Assembly: GCF_040760005.1 (NCBI RefSeq)
Contig: NZ_CP099760.1
Location: forward strand, 6,246,574-6,310,573
Source: Pseudomonas sp. stari2
GTDB lineage: Bacteria > Pseudomonadota > Gammaproteobacteria > Pseudomonadales > Pseudomonadaceae
DNA length: 64,000 nucleotides
Direction of reading: 5' to 3'
The notes beneath the pieces are model-generated. The model ran no database searches and had not been told where the DNA came from. It saw only the letters and a program-made list of their open reading frames with translations. Numbering within the stretch: position 1 is the first letter of the stretch; each line of letters begins with the position of its first letter. Both the position numbers and the translations under genes were made by a program. Shown here in pieces: positions 11,050 through 19,765 of this stretch.

Positions 11050-11074
11050 CATTCCCACGCGCTGCGTGGGAATG
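11050..11074. repeat. Palindromic intergenic repeat (P. fluorescens type)
   Basis: Perfect 11-bp inverted repeat (CATTCCCACGC, 3-nt loop, GCGTGGGAATG) in the gap between convergent elbB and the YaiI gene. I recognise this CCCACGC-loop-GCGTGGG pattern as a common intergenic palindrome of P. fluorescens-group genomes. It may also act as a transcription end signal, although no T-tract follows. Confidence 0.7.
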
Positions 11075-11080
11075 ATTGAC

Positions 11081-11536
11081 TCAGGACTGGCGCGCCAGCC
11101 GCGTCAGGATCCGGTCCAGCGCATTGGCGAACGCCTGCTTCTCCCGGTCACCGAACGGCGCCGGGCCGCCGCTGACCTGGCCCTGCTCTCGCAGGTCGGT
11201 GAACAGATTGCGAGTCGCCAGCCGTTCACCCATGTTCTGCGCGTCGAACTCCTTGCCTCGCGGGTCGAGCGCTGCCACGCCCTTCTTCACCAGCCGGTCG
11301 GCCAGCGGGATATCACTGCAGATCACCAGCTCGCCCGGCACCGCGTGTTCCACCAGATAATCATCCGCCGCATCCGGGCCACTCGGCACCACGATCAGCT
11401 TGACGATCGACAGTGCCGGCTTGCTCTGCGGCTGCCCCGCCACCAGCACCACCTCGAAGCGGCGCTTGAGGGCGAATTTGACCACCAGCTCCTTGGCCAT
11501 CTTCGGGCAGGCGTCGGCATCGATCCATACGCGCAT
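11081..11536 (-). CDS. YaiI/YqxD family protein (DUF188)
   Basis: 151-aa protein of the UPF0178/DUF188 family, which has a PIN-like fold. It begins MRVWIDADACPKMAKELV, the family signature with two Asp residues, and continues with CSDIPLADRLVKKGVAALDPRGKEF and an AFANALDRIL tail. Two adjacent ATG codons (11539, 11536) are possible starts; the second matches the family start. It lies 4 bp or less from the stop of the FTR1 gene and is probably co-transcribed. Biochemical function is unknown. Confidence 0.88.
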   Translation of the reverse strand: MRVWIDADACPKMAKELVVKFALKRRFEVVLVAGQPQSKPALSIVKLIVVPSGPDAADDYLVEHAVPGELVICSDIPLADRLVKKGVAALDPRGKEFDAQNMGERLATRNLFTDLREQGQVSGGPAPFGDREKQAFANALDRILTRLARQS

Positions 11537-11540
11537 CATC

Positions 11541-13436
11541 TCAGGCCGCCACTCGGCGCTTTTCCGCCACCCGGCTGCGGCCGTACAGCACGATGATCGC
11601 TGCAATCGCCACGGCCTGCGCCGTCAGCGAGTAGGCGTCGGCGTGAATCCCCAGCCATTCGAAATCGAAGAACGCCACCGGCCGGGTGCCGAAGATCCCG
11701 GCTTCCTGCAACGCCTTCACACCATGACCGGCAAACACCACCGACAGCGCACACAGCAACCCCGCATTGATGCTGAAGAACAGCGCCAGCGGCAGTTTCG
11801 CCGAGCCGCGCAGGATCACCCACGCCAGACCGAACAGCAGCACCAGCGCTGTCGCACCACCCGCCAACACCGCGTTGTGCCCGGCGGGACCGGCCTGCAG
11901 CCACAGGGTTTCGTAGAACAGGATCACTTCGAACAATTCGCGGTACACCGAGAAGAACGCCAGGATCGCGAAGCCGAAACGCCCGCCACCACCGACCAGG
12001 CTCTGCTTGATGTAATCCTGCCAGGCTGCCGCGTGCCGGCGGTCATGCATCCAAACCCCGAGCCACAGCACCATGACACTGGCGAACAACGCCGTGGCGC
12101 CTTCCAGCAATTCCCGCTGGGAGCCGCTGACATCGATCACGTACGCCGCCAGCGCCCAGGTACCGAGACCGGCCAACAGCGCCAGGCCCCAGCCGACGTT
12201 GACGCTGCGCACCGCCGATTGCTGACCGGTATTGCGCAGGAACGCGAGGATCGCCGCCAGTACCAGAATCGCTTCCAGGCCTTCACGCAGCAGAATCAAC
12301 AGACCGGAGATGTAACTCAGCGACCAGCTCAGTCCGTCACTGCCCAGCAGGCCAGCGGATTCCTTGAGTTTGGCCTTGGCCGCGTCAAGACGCTGCTCAG
12401 CCTGCTCCACCGGCAAGCCGTCCTGCAGCGATTGCCGATAGGCCATCAGGGATTTTTCAGTGTCCTTGCGCACGTTGGCATCGACGTTATCCAGCGAGCT
12501 TTCAACCAGTTCGAAACCTTCCAGATACGCTGCAACGGACAAGTCATAAGCCTGATCACGCTCGCCTGCGCGGTAAGCGGCAAGGCTCTTGTCCAGGGTC
12601 GCGGCGGTGTAGTCGAGCAACTGCGCCGGGCCACGCTTGACCTGCGGCGGCTGCGCTCGCTGTACACGGAAGATCGCGGCGGCGTCAGCACCTTCGGCGG
12701 CCTGCACTTCGGCCGGGGTCTGGCGGGCCAGGTCGGCGATGTTGTAGGTCTTGTCGGATTTGGCCGTGGCCGGATCGGCGCTGAACTGTGCGATGTAGGT
12801 CGCCAGATCCCAGCGCTGACGGTCGTCCAGTTGATCGGCGAAGGCTGGCATGTCGGTGCCTTCGACGCCCTGGCCGAGGGTGTTGTAGATCGCGTAGAGG
12901 CTCAGATGATCCAGACGTTTGGCATCACGCAGATTGGCCGGCGCAGGCTCCATGCCGACACCCGCGGGGCCATCGCCGGCCCCGTTGGTGCCATGACATA
13001 CCGAGCAGTGCTGGGTATAGAGCGGCGCACCACGGGTCGGGTCCGGGGTGATAATCGGCGCCTGGCTGACTTCATAGGCCACCGCCAGTTTCGCTCCCAG
13101 TTGCCGGGCCTGACGCGCGACGTCCGCGCCGTCCTGCTTCGCGGTGATGGCGGCCAGCAGAGCGTTGATGCCCTGCTCCAGACCGACCTTCTCCGGTTTG
13201 GCCGGCATACCGGCAATCAAGCCTTGCAGCGCGCGGGTGAACTCCAGTTGTTCACGGTATTCGGCATCGTCGATGACCTTGCCGGCCTCTACCGTCGGCG
13301 GGTAGTCGGCGCTGATGTAATCGAGCAGGTGCAGCGCTTGCGGCGCGCCTTCCACGGTATCGGCCAGCAGATTGAAGCTGCTCAGGGCAAACAACGGGAA
13401 CACCAGCCAGGCCAGGAATCGGGACGAGGCAGTCAT
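11541..13436 (-). CDS. FTR1-family iron permease with N-terminal cytochrome c domain
   Basis: 631-aa protein joining two functions. A signal peptide (about residues 1-26) leads into a periplasmic region with a class I cytochrome c domain: the haem motif CSVCH is at about residues 144-148 and the likely axial Met in DMPAF near 196. From about residue 375 the FTR1/EfeU membrane domain follows, with the iron-binding REGLE (384-388) and a second RELFEVI motif near the end. FTR1 permeases take up iron with an oxidising partner. Here the cytochrome domain could pass electrons from periplasmic Fe(II) oxidation, which is inference. Divergent from the lipoprotein operon. Confidence 0.88.
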   Translation of the reverse strand: MTASSRFLAWLVFPLFALSSFNLLADTVEGAPQALHLLDYISADYPPTVEAGKVIDDAEYREQLEFTRALQGLIAGMPAKPEKVGLEQGINALLAAITAKQDGADVARQARQLGAKLAVAYEVSQAPIITPDPTRGAPLYTQHCSVCHGTNGAGDGPAGVGMEPAPANLRDAKRLDHLSLYAIYNTLGQGVEGTDMPAFADQLDDRQRWDLATYIAQFSADPATAKSDKTYNIADLARQTPAEVQAAEGADAAAIFRVQRAQPPQVKRGPAQLLDYTAATLDKSLAAYRAGERDQAYDLSVAAYLEGFELVESSLDNVDANVRKDTEKSLMAYRQSLQDGLPVEQAEQRLDAAKAKLKESAGLLGSDGLSWSLSYISGLLILLREGLEAILVLAAILAFLRNTGQQSAVRSVNVGWGLALLAGLGTWALAAYVIDVSGSQRELLEGATALFASVMVLWLGVWMHDRRHAAAWQDYIKQSLVGGGGRFGFAILAFFSVYRELFEVILFYETLWLQAGPAGHNAVLAGGATALVLLFGLAWVILRGSAKLPLALFFSINAGLLCALSVVFAGHGVKALQEAGIFGTRPVAFFDFEWLGIHADAYSLTAQAVAIAAIIVLYGRSRVAEKRRVAA

Positions 13437-13606
13437 GAATGGGTCTCAATTGGAAATGCGAAGTAACACATTGTTCACGCCGATGAAGGCTGACTCAAGC
13501 TTTCTCGTTGGCCGCATCGTAATTACGCGCATTGTGCTGCAGCAAATAGCCATCACTCGCTTCTATACTGCGTCGCCTCTCACCCCTTTCGATTAAGGAA
13601 AATCTC

Positions 13607-15013
13607 GTGGTCATGCGCCATTGTCTGCTGTTTCCCTTGCTGTTAAGCGCGGTCCTGCAATTGAGCGGTTGCGGGGCCTACCGCAATTACGACCTGGAAC
13701 TGCAACAGACAACCGAACAGTTGAAAGCGGGCAACACCGACGGTGCGCTGGCCCTGATCGAGGCGCATAACCCGGATGAAGAGAAAGACCTGCTTTATTA
13801 CTTCGAGAAAGGCGCGGTACTCAGCGCTGCCGGCGAGTTGCCGCAAAGTCAGGTTGCCTGGCGCAGCGCCGAACAGATGGTGATTCAGCGCCAGGACGCC
13901 ATTGAAACCACTGGCGACAAGCTGCTTTCCGCCCTGGGCAATCAATGGGGCAGCATCATCAACGATAAGATTCGTCGCTACGATGGTTACGACTATGAAA
14001 AGGTCATGCTGACCACGCAAATGGCCCTCAATCAGTTAGCCGTGAACGACTTCGACGGTGCTCGTGCGGACATCAAGAAGACCCACGAGCGCGAAACACT
14101 GATCGCCCGGCAACGAGAGCTCGAATACGAGCGTGTTGAAAACGCCGCCAAGGACCAGGGCGCCCGTGTGCATTACAAGGACCTGCAATGTTACCCGGTG
14201 GTCATGCTGGATGCGCCTGCAGTCATCGCTCTGAAGAACGGCTATCAAAGTGCGTTCAGCCACTATCTGGCCGGCTTCACTTATGAAGCCCTGGGTGAAA
14301 AGGATCTGGCTGCACCGGGTTATCGTCAGGCCATAGAACTGCGCCCTGACATGCCGTTCTTCCAACAGGCCTTGCGTGACCTCGACAGCCCCGGGCTCAA
14401 GGCCGGCGAAAGCGACGTGCTGATCATCGTGCAAAGCGGGCTGGCACCGGCTCGCAGCTCGGTGCGTGTGCCGTATCCGGTGAAGCTTGAGGACGGTCAA
14501 GTGATCGTCGCCAATGTATCGTTTCCGGTAATGGTGCCCGACACCTCCACCCAGCCTTTCAATCAGATAAGCCTCGACGGCCGCCAAAAGAAGCTGATCA
14601 CGGTCAACAACATCACCGACATGTCCCTGCGCACCCTGCGTGACGACATGCCCGGGATCATTCAGCGCACCACGTATCGAGCGTTCCTCGCCGCAGACGT
14701 CCAAGGCACCGACAATCGGCGCAACCCGGCGAAGGCGTCCTATGTAACCCATTACGATGGATTCGAGCACGCAGACACCCGCACCTGGCGCACCCTGCCC
14801 AACCTCACACAATTGCTGCGCCTGCGTCTGAAGAAAGGCGAGCACTTGATCAGCCTGCCCACCGCTCCCAGTGTCGCACCGCTGAAAATCCGTATCGATC
14901 AGGATCGCCAGATCATCGGCCTGCGTGCCCTGGGCGACCGAATCTATGCCAACGGCAGTGCTTTCCAGGCGCCCGTTTCAGTGGAAAGCCGCGCGGTATC
15001 CGGTCTGAAATAA
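13607..15013 (+). CDS. COG3014-type lipoprotein, first paralogue
   Basis: 468-aa predicted outer-membrane or periplasmic lipoprotein with a signal peptide ending in the lipobox LSGC (Cys at about residue 22). The body has TPR-like helical segments (DGALALIEAHNPDEEKDLLYYFEKGAVL, SHYLAGFTYEALGEKDLAAPGYRQAIELRP) and a C-terminal beta-rich part. It is clearly paralogous along its whole length to the next gene (15220-16614). The GTG start fits an AAGGA site 7-8 nt upstream better than the ATG two codons later. Function is unknown; linkage to lpoB suggests the cell envelope. Confidence 0.8.
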   Translation: MVMRHCLLFPLLLSAVLQLSGCGAYRNYDLELQQTTEQLKAGNTDGALALIEAHNPDEEKDLLYYFEKGAVLSAAGELPQSQVAWRSAEQMVIQRQDAIETTGDKLLSALGNQWGSIINDKIRRYDGYDYEKVMLTTQMALNQLAVNDFDGARADIKKTHERETLIARQRELEYERVENAAKDQGARVHYKDLQCYPVVMLDAPAVIALKNGYQSAFSHYLAGFTYEALGEKDLAAPGYRQAIELRPDMPFFQQALRDLDSPGLKAGESDVLIIVQSGLAPARSSVRVPYPVKLEDGQVIVANVSFPVMVPDTSTQPFNQISLDGRQKKLITVNNITDMSLRTLRDDMPGIIQRTTYRAFLAADVQGTDNRRNPAKASYVTHYDGFEHADTRTWRTLPNLTQLLRLRLKKGEHLISLPTAPSVAPLKIRIDQDRQIIGLRALGDRIYANGSAFQAPVSVESRAVSGLK

Positions 15014-15051
15014 GTAATGGCATCTAACTAACCGGTGCAATTAAAAAGCTA

Positions 15052-15080
15052 TTACATAGCCAGCATCGCCCGCTTATAAT
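15052..15080 (+). promoter_or_regulatory. Sigma-70 promoter of the lipoprotein/lpoB operon
   Basis: -35 TTACAT at 15052-15057, a 17-bp spacer and a consensus -10 TATAAT at 15075-15080 place the start point near 15087, about 130 nt before the ATG at 15220. A perfect 8-bp inverted repeat (AATGCCGC / GCGGCATT, 15078-15110) begins in the -10 box and could be an operator or a 5' hairpin of the transcript. It separates this operon from the upstream paralogue at 13607. Confidence 0.65.
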
Positions 15081-15219
15081 GCCGCGCCCTCGTTATCGCG
15101 ATGCGGCATTAAAGCTCCTCTGTTTATGAGGAATTGGCAGGAGGCCATCGCCACTGCCGATCGGTCCCAGCAGCCCGACCCGCACCCGAGGCTGTCGCTA
15201 CTCATGGAAGAAGTACCCC

Positions 15220-16614
15220 ATGGCATTCCGCGCTCCCACTCTGATCGCGCTTGGCGCAGTCACTCTGCTGTCCGGCTGTTCGGCGTTTCGCAACTACGAT
15301 TCCGAACTGGCCCAGACCAACCAGCAACTGGCCACCGGCAACGTCGACGCCGCCCTGACTCTGCTGGAAAAGAACAACACCGGCCCGGACAAGGACCTGC
15401 TCTATTACTTCGAGAAGGGTGAACTGCTGCGCGCCAAGGGCGACTTGTCCGGCAGCCAGAACGCCTGGACCAGCGCCGACCAGGTGGTGGGCAAGTGGGA
15501 AGACTCGGTCAAGCTCGACACCGACAAATACCTGGCCCAGTTCGGCAGTTTCCTGGTCAATGACAAGGTCCGTCGCTACGAAGGCTACGACTACGAAAAA
15601 GTCATGCTGACCACGCAGATGGCCCTGAACCTGCTGGCGGTCAACGATTTCGACGGCGCCCGCACCGCGATCAAGAAGACCCACGAACGTGAAGCCGTGA
15701 TCGCCGACCTGCGTGACAAGGAATACCTCAAGAGCGAAGAGGAAGCCGAGAAGGAAGGCATCAAGACCCAGTACAAGGACCTGCAAGGCTACCCGGTCGC
15801 CAGCCTCGACGCCCCGGAAGTGGTCGGCCTTAAGAACAGTTACCAGAGTGCGTTCAGCCACTATCTGGCCGGTTTCGTCTACGAAGCCCTGGATGAAAAA
15901 GACCTGGCCGCGCCGGGTTACCGCAAAGCGGCCGAACTGCGTCCGAACACGCCGCTGCTGGAACAGGCGCTGGTCAACCTCGACAAACCGGTCAAGAGCG
16001 ATGACAGCGACGTCCTGATCGTGGTGCAAAGCGGCCTGGCACCGGCCCGCGACTCGATCCGCGTACCGCTGCCGCTGCCGATCTCCAACAACGTGGTGAT
16101 CACCCCGCTGTCGTTCCCGATCATCAAGCCTGACACCTCGACCGCGACCTTCGCGCAGATCGGTGTCGACGGCCAGCAACTGAACCTGACCGCCCTCAAC
16201 AGCACCACTGCCATGTCCCGCCGCGCCCTGCGCGATGACATGCCAGGGATCATCGTGCGCACCATGGTGCGGGCAATCACCAAAGGCGTGGCGCAGAAGA
16301 AGATCAACGAAACCAACCCGCTGGCGGGTCTGGCCGTGGGTATCTCTTCAGCGGTGCTCGAAGGTGCCGATACCCGTACATGGCGTACCCTGCCGGACAC
16401 CACTCAAGTGGTACGTCTGCGCCTGAAAAAGGGTGAGCATCAGGTTACTCTGCCGAGCGCCGTGGGTGGCACGCAGGTCAAAGTTACCGTCGATCAGCGT
16501 TATCAGGTCATCACCCTGCGCGCCGTCGGCAATCAGGTGTTCGCCGCGGGCCTCGCCGCTCACGTGACCCCGAGCGCCGGCACCACCGCCGTAGCCAGCC
16601 TCAAACAACCTTAA
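15220..16614 (+). CDS. COG3014-type lipoprotein, second paralogue
   Basis: 464-aa lipoprotein with signal peptide and lipobox LLSGC (Cys about residue 20). It shares most positions with the upstream paralogue, for example DLLYYFEKGELLRAKG, KVRRYEGYDYEKVMLTTQMALN, SDVLIVVQSGLAPAR and ADTRTWRTLP. It begins the operon 15220-18375 with the YcfL-like, LpoB and LpoB-like genes. Homologues are frequently found beside lpoB, so a role in peptidoglycan synthase regulation or outer-membrane architecture is plausible but unproven. Confidence 0.82.
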   Translation: MAFRAPTLIALGAVTLLSGCSAFRNYDSELAQTNQQLATGNVDAALTLLEKNNTGPDKDLLYYFEKGELLRAKGDLSGSQNAWTSADQVVGKWEDSVKLDTDKYLAQFGSFLVNDKVRRYEGYDYEKVMLTTQMALNLLAVNDFDGARTAIKKTHEREAVIADLRDKEYLKSEEEAEKEGIKTQYKDLQGYPVASLDAPEVVGLKNSYQSAFSHYLAGFVYEALDEKDLAAPGYRKAAELRPNTPLLEQALVNLDKPVKSDDSDVLIVVQSGLAPARDSIRVPLPLPISNNVVITPLSFPIIKPDTSTATFAQIGVDGQQLNLTALNSTTAMSRRALRDDMPGIIVRTMVRAITKGVAQKKINETNPLAGLAVGISSAVLEGADTRTWRTLPDTTQVVRLRLKKGEHQVTLPSAVGGTQVKVTVDQRYQVITLRAVGNQVFAAGLAAHVTPSAGTTAVASLKQP

Positions 16615-16629
16615 GAACGGAGTCTTTGC

Positions 16630-17004
16630 ATGCGTTTCAAACTCTTCGCCGTCGCCGCCCTCGCCGTGATGGCCAGCGGCTGCGCCACCCCGCCACCGCC
16701 GGAGCCGGGCAGCGCCGCGAGCAAGGTCGTGGCCATGGGCCCGCAGAAACACATTGCAGTCGGCGCCATGCGCGTCGCCCGCGAGAACGGCTTCATGACC
16801 GTTAATGTGCAGTTGACCAACACCCTCAACAGCAACAAGACGTTCTACTACCGCTTTGCCTGGCTCGGCGCGGAAGGCTTCCCGATCGCCGAGGAAGAAG
16901 TCTGGAAGAGCCAGATGATGTACGGCGCCCAGACCAGCTTCATCCAGGGCATCGCCCCGACGCCGAAAGCCGTGGACTTCCGTCTTGAAATGAAGACGCC
17001 TTAA
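16630..17004 (+). CDS. YcfL-like lipoprotein (DUF1425)
   Basis: 124-aa small lipoprotein with lipobox MASGC at about residues 15-19, followed by a Pro-rich linker and a beta-sandwich-like domain with alternating hydrophobic residues (GFMTVNVQLTNTLNSNKTFYYRFAWLGAEG). It resembles E. coli YcfL, whose gene is also next to lpoB (ycfM). It lies 15 bp after the preceding gene, with a GGAG-like site before the ATG. Molecular function is unknown. Confidence 0.82.
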   Translation: MRFKLFAVAALAVMASGCATPPPPEPGSAASKVVAMGPQKHIAVGAMRVARENGFMTVNVQLTNTLNSNKTFYYRFAWLGAEGFPIAEEEVWKSQMMYGAQTSFIQGIAPTPKAVDFRLEMKTP

Positions 17005-17040
17005 GCCCGACACCCTATTCCCGATTCAGAGAACATTCCC

Positions 17041-17628
17041 ATGTTTGCACGCTTTTCCTTCATCGCTGTCCTCGCCCTGCTGGCCTCCGGTTGCGCCAAC
17101 ACTTCGCCGACCCTGGGCAGCAAGAACATCAGCTACGGCGACACCAAGGCCGTTGAAACCGTGACCAACGAGTTCGGCTCGACCGACCTGCAGATGATCG
17201 CCGAATCGATGACCCGTTCCCTGGCCCAGTCCGGCATTCTGCAGGGCCGCCCGGTGGTTCAGGTCTACGACGTGAAGAACAAGACCAGCGAATACATCGA
17301 CACCCGTGAAATCACCACCAGCATCAAGACCCAGCTGATGAAGTCCGGCACCGCCCGCTTCGCCAGCGACAACACCGCAATGCAGAGCCAGGTCGACCAG
17401 CTCAAGCTGCAAAACCAGAGCGGCCTGTACAAGAAAAGCACCGTGGCCAAGACCGGCAACATGATCGCCGCCAAATACCGTCTTGAAGGTTCGATCAGCT
17501 CGATCGTCAAGCGCAGCAGCGACTACAAGGACGTCTTCTACAAATTCAGCCTGCAACTGATCGACGTCGAAAGCGGTCTGGCTGAGTGGATGGACGAGAA
17601 AGAGATCCGCAAAACCACGGAGCGTTGA
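17041..17628 (+). CDS. lpoB: Penicillin-binding protein activator LpoB
   Basis: 195-aa outer-membrane lipoprotein, lipobox LLASGC near residue 18. In E. coli LpoB reaches through the peptidoglycan and stimulates the bifunctional synthase PBP1b. Family features seen are SKNISYGDTKAVETVTNEFGSTDLQMIAESMTRSL, RPVVQVYDVKNKTSEYIDTREI and KYRLEGSISSIVKRSSDYKDVFYKFSLQLIDVESG, the TolB-N-like fold. The usual long Pro-rich linker after the lipidated Cys is short here. Pseudomonas also has the unrelated PBP1b activator LpoP, so the partner of this LpoB is uncertain. Confidence 0.85.
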   Translation: MFARFSFIAVLALLASGCANTSPTLGSKNISYGDTKAVETVTNEFGSTDLQMIAESMTRSLAQSGILQGRPVVQVYDVKNKTSEYIDTREITTSIKTQLMKSGTARFASDNTAMQSQVDQLKLQNQSGLYKKSTVAKTGNMIAAKYRLEGSISSIVKRSSDYKDVFYKFSLQLIDVESGLAEWMDEKEIRKTTER

Positions 17629-17631
17629 TCG

Positions 17632-18375
17632 ATGCGTGCATGGATTGGCATGATGGCCCTGGCTTGCGCGTTCAGCGCGCAAGCGGCCCCGAAAGTTGCG
17701 GTGACGGATCTGGCTTATCAGGAACGCGTGGAGCAATACATCCACATCGTTTCGGCGCAGAACAATTACCGTGAGGGCTACTACAGCTCCAGCGGTTCTT
17801 CGAACTACAACGAGCTCGAAGCCTCCACCAGCTACATCGAACAAGGCGAGCTGCGTAAATTCACCGGCGACATCAAGGGTGAAATCCTGCGCACCGGCAT
17901 GTTCCAGCTGGTGCAGGGCACGCCGTACACGGCTTCGTCCAAGGGTGACGTCTACGACGTAATCAAGCGGATCAAGGCCGGCAACTTCAAGGGCGCCGAC
18001 TACGTGCTGTTCGGTACCGTTTCGGACATCGACTTCACCCAGGACATGAACGAGCTGGCCAACACCGACAGCTATTCAGCCGTACTGGGCCTGACGCTGG
18101 TGGCGGATTTCAGCCTGATCAACACCAAGACCTACGAAATCACCTCGGCCTTCACGGCCATGGGTGAAGCGCAGGACACCAAACTGGTGAACCACCGCGA
18201 CATCAAGATCTCGCTGAACCGCCCACGGGTGGTTCGCGATGTCTCGAAGGCACTGGGCGAAGACGTGGCCGGACAGCTGAGCATGCAGCTCGGCGGTGGC
18301 GGTTACGAGCAGCCGCGCGAACCGCAGCAGCGCAACAATCTGCCGCGTGATACGGCGCCGGTGATTCTTCACTGA
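17632..18375 (+). CDS. LpoB/CsgG-like secreted protein
   Basis: 247-aa exported protein with a cleavable signal peptide (MRAWIGMMALACAFSAQAA) and no lipobox cysteine, so it is periplasmic rather than lipidated. The body has the TolB-N/CsgG-type pattern also seen in LpoB: APKVAVTDLAYQERV, EQGELRKFTGDIKGEILRTGMFQLVQG, GADYVLFGTVSDIDF and INTKTYEITSAFTAMGEA. It starts 3 bp after the lpoB stop, so it is surely co-translated. It may work with LpoB in controlling a peptidoglycan synthase; this is inferred from context and fold only. Confidence 0.75.
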   Translation: MRAWIGMMALACAFSAQAAPKVAVTDLAYQERVEQYIHIVSAQNNYREGYYSSSGSSNYNELEASTSYIEQGELRKFTGDIKGEILRTGMFQLVQGTPYTASSKGDVYDVIKRIKAGNFKGADYVLFGTVSDIDFTQDMNELANTDSYSAVLGLTLVADFSLINTKTYEITSAFTAMGEAQDTKLVNHRDIKISLNRPRVVRDVSKALGEDVAGQLSMQLGGGGYEQPREPQQRNNLPRDTAPVILH

Positions 18376-18391
18376 CCGGCTGCCGGAAACG

Positions 18392-18422
18392 AAAAAGGCG
18401 ACCTGAAAAGGTCGCCTTTTTT
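18392..18422 (+). terminator. Rho-independent terminator of the lpoB operon
   Basis: A-tract, GGCGACC stem, 6-nt loop, GGTCGCC, T-tract: a perfect 12-bp hairpin 16 bp after the last stop codon. It can also serve the convergent LysE-family gene. Confidence 0.88.
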
Positions 18423-18435
18423 ATGCCTGCCTGCT

Positions 18436-19068
18436 TTAGGCCGCGGCTTTGCGCAACGTCGCCATGAATGCCGCCGCGCCGATGAACAGCCCGGCAAACG
18501 TACGGTTCATGCGTTTCTGCTGGGTCGGTGTGCGTAACAGGCGAAGCACCTTCGACGCCAGCCCGGTGTAACCGGCCATGACGATCAGGTCGACGCAAAT
18601 CATGCTCACGCCGATCACCACATACTGGATCAACAGCGGTGCGTGAGGATTGATGAACTGCGGCAGCACCGCCAGCATGAACACCAGGGCCTTGGGGTTG
18701 CTGATGTTCACCAGGAATCCACGGAACACCAGAGCCATCGGCCGACCGATCGGACGTACCGCCGCGTCATCGCTCATGTCCATCGGCAGTGCGCGCCACT
18801 GCTTGATCGCCAGGTAAACCAGGTAGGCGACACCAAACCATTTGATCGCATGGAACGCAGTGGCCGAAGCGGTGAGGATTGCGCCGACACCGGCGCCGAC
18901 GATGGCAATCTGCAGGGCCAGGCCAAGTTGCAGGCCCAGGGCGTTCCAGTAACCGCGCCAGAAACCGTATTGCAGACCGCTGGACATCGACGCAATCGCG
19001 CCGGCGCCCGGAGAAAGGCTGATTACCCAACACGCGGCAAAAAACGCCAGCCATGTTTGAAGCTCCAT
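18436..19068 (-). CDS. LysE/RhtB family amino-acid exporter
   Basis: 210-aa membrane protein with about six hydrophobic helices. The N-terminus WLAFFAACWVISLSPGAGAIASMSSGLQYG contains the SPGP-like motif of the LysE/RhtB family (SPGAGA here), and GFLVNISNPKALVFMLAVLPQF is the second family motif. It exports amino acids or derivatives; the substrate is not predictable. The chosen ATG (MELQTWL) matches the family start; the in-frame ATG 12 codons upstream is unlikely. Confidence 0.88.
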   Translation of the reverse strand: MELQTWLAFFAACWVISLSPGAGAIASMSSGLQYGFWRGYWNALGLQLGLALQIAIVGAGVGAILTASATAFHAIKWFGVAYLVYLAIKQWRALPMDMSDDAAVRPIGRPMALVFRGFLVNISNPKALVFMLAVLPQFINPHAPLLIQYVVIGVSMICVDLIVMAGYTGLASKVLRLLRTPTQQKRMNRTFAGLFIGAAAFMATLRKAAA

Positions 19069-19183
19069 CGCACACCTCGACTCAGACTCGTGACAAACGT
19101 CCAAGCTAATGGGATTCAGGCTGGATGACTACCGATTTTTTTTCAGGATGTTGCGGCTACCGACCAACGTGGCCGGCGCCCGA

Positions 19184-19765
19184 TCACTTTTCGAAGCCGC
19201 TGGAAGGAAGCACATCCGACCCGCGCCAGCGTCTTACCGAGCGCTGGAAGAACAGGCTATTGGGCACCTGCACCATGGCGCTGCCGGTGCCGAGTTCTTC
19301 GGCCTCGATCAGCGTGGTGTAGAGCAGATTGATCGCCACCACCCGGCCTTTGACGCCGGGCTTGTCGGTGGTGTCCACCAGCTCCACCACATCGCCCAGA
19401 CGAAACGGGCCGACGGTAAAGATCAGAATCGCGCAGAGCAGGTTCGACAGCACGCTCCACATGGCGAAGAACGCCACGGCTGCAACGGCGACGAAACCGG
19501 ACAACGCTGTCCACAGCACGGTGGCAGAAACACCGAGACGTTCCAGCACGAAGATCAGCGCACTGCCCATGATCAGCCAGCGCAGGCCCCCGCGAAGCGG
19601 CATCAGCAACTGCGGCGGGAACGGATATTTCTCGCCCAGGCGCGTCAGGAACCGCGCGACGACACGCTGGGCGAAATAGCCGGCCAGCAGGATCAGCAGA
19701 ATCTGCACGCCGAGCCAGATCGGCTCGATCCACACCGCCGGCAACGGCAGCTTGAACGCCTCCAT
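19184..19765 (-). CDS. Small mechanosensitive ion channel (MscS family)
   Basis: 193-aa MscS-like protein with three predicted membrane helices. The pore-lining region ALSGFVAVAAVAFFAMWSVLSNLLCAILIF is followed by the start of the beta domain FRLGDVVELVDTTDKPGVKGRVVAINLLYTTL and VQVPNSLFFQRSVRRW. It is shorter than E. coli MscS (286 aa) and lacks most of the C-terminal alpha/beta domain. Its ATG overlaps the stop of the ABC-F gene (TGATG), so it is translationally coupled to it. Confidence 0.85.
   Translation of the reverse strand: MEAFKLPLPAVWIEPIWLGVQILLILLAGYFAQRVVARFLTRLGEKYPFPPQLLMPLRGGLRWLIMGSALIFVLERLGVSATVLWTALSGFVAVAAVAFFAMWSVLSNLLCAILIFTVGPFRLGDVVELVDTTDKPGVKGRVVAINLLYTTLIEAEELGTGSAMVQVPNSLFFQRSVRRWRGSDVLPSSGFEK

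Noticed and set aside
11400..13466. 688-aa plus-strand frame opposite the FTR1 gene
   Set aside because: Antisense to a clear cytochrome/FTR1 gene with signal peptide and motifs; no recognisable domain in the shadow.
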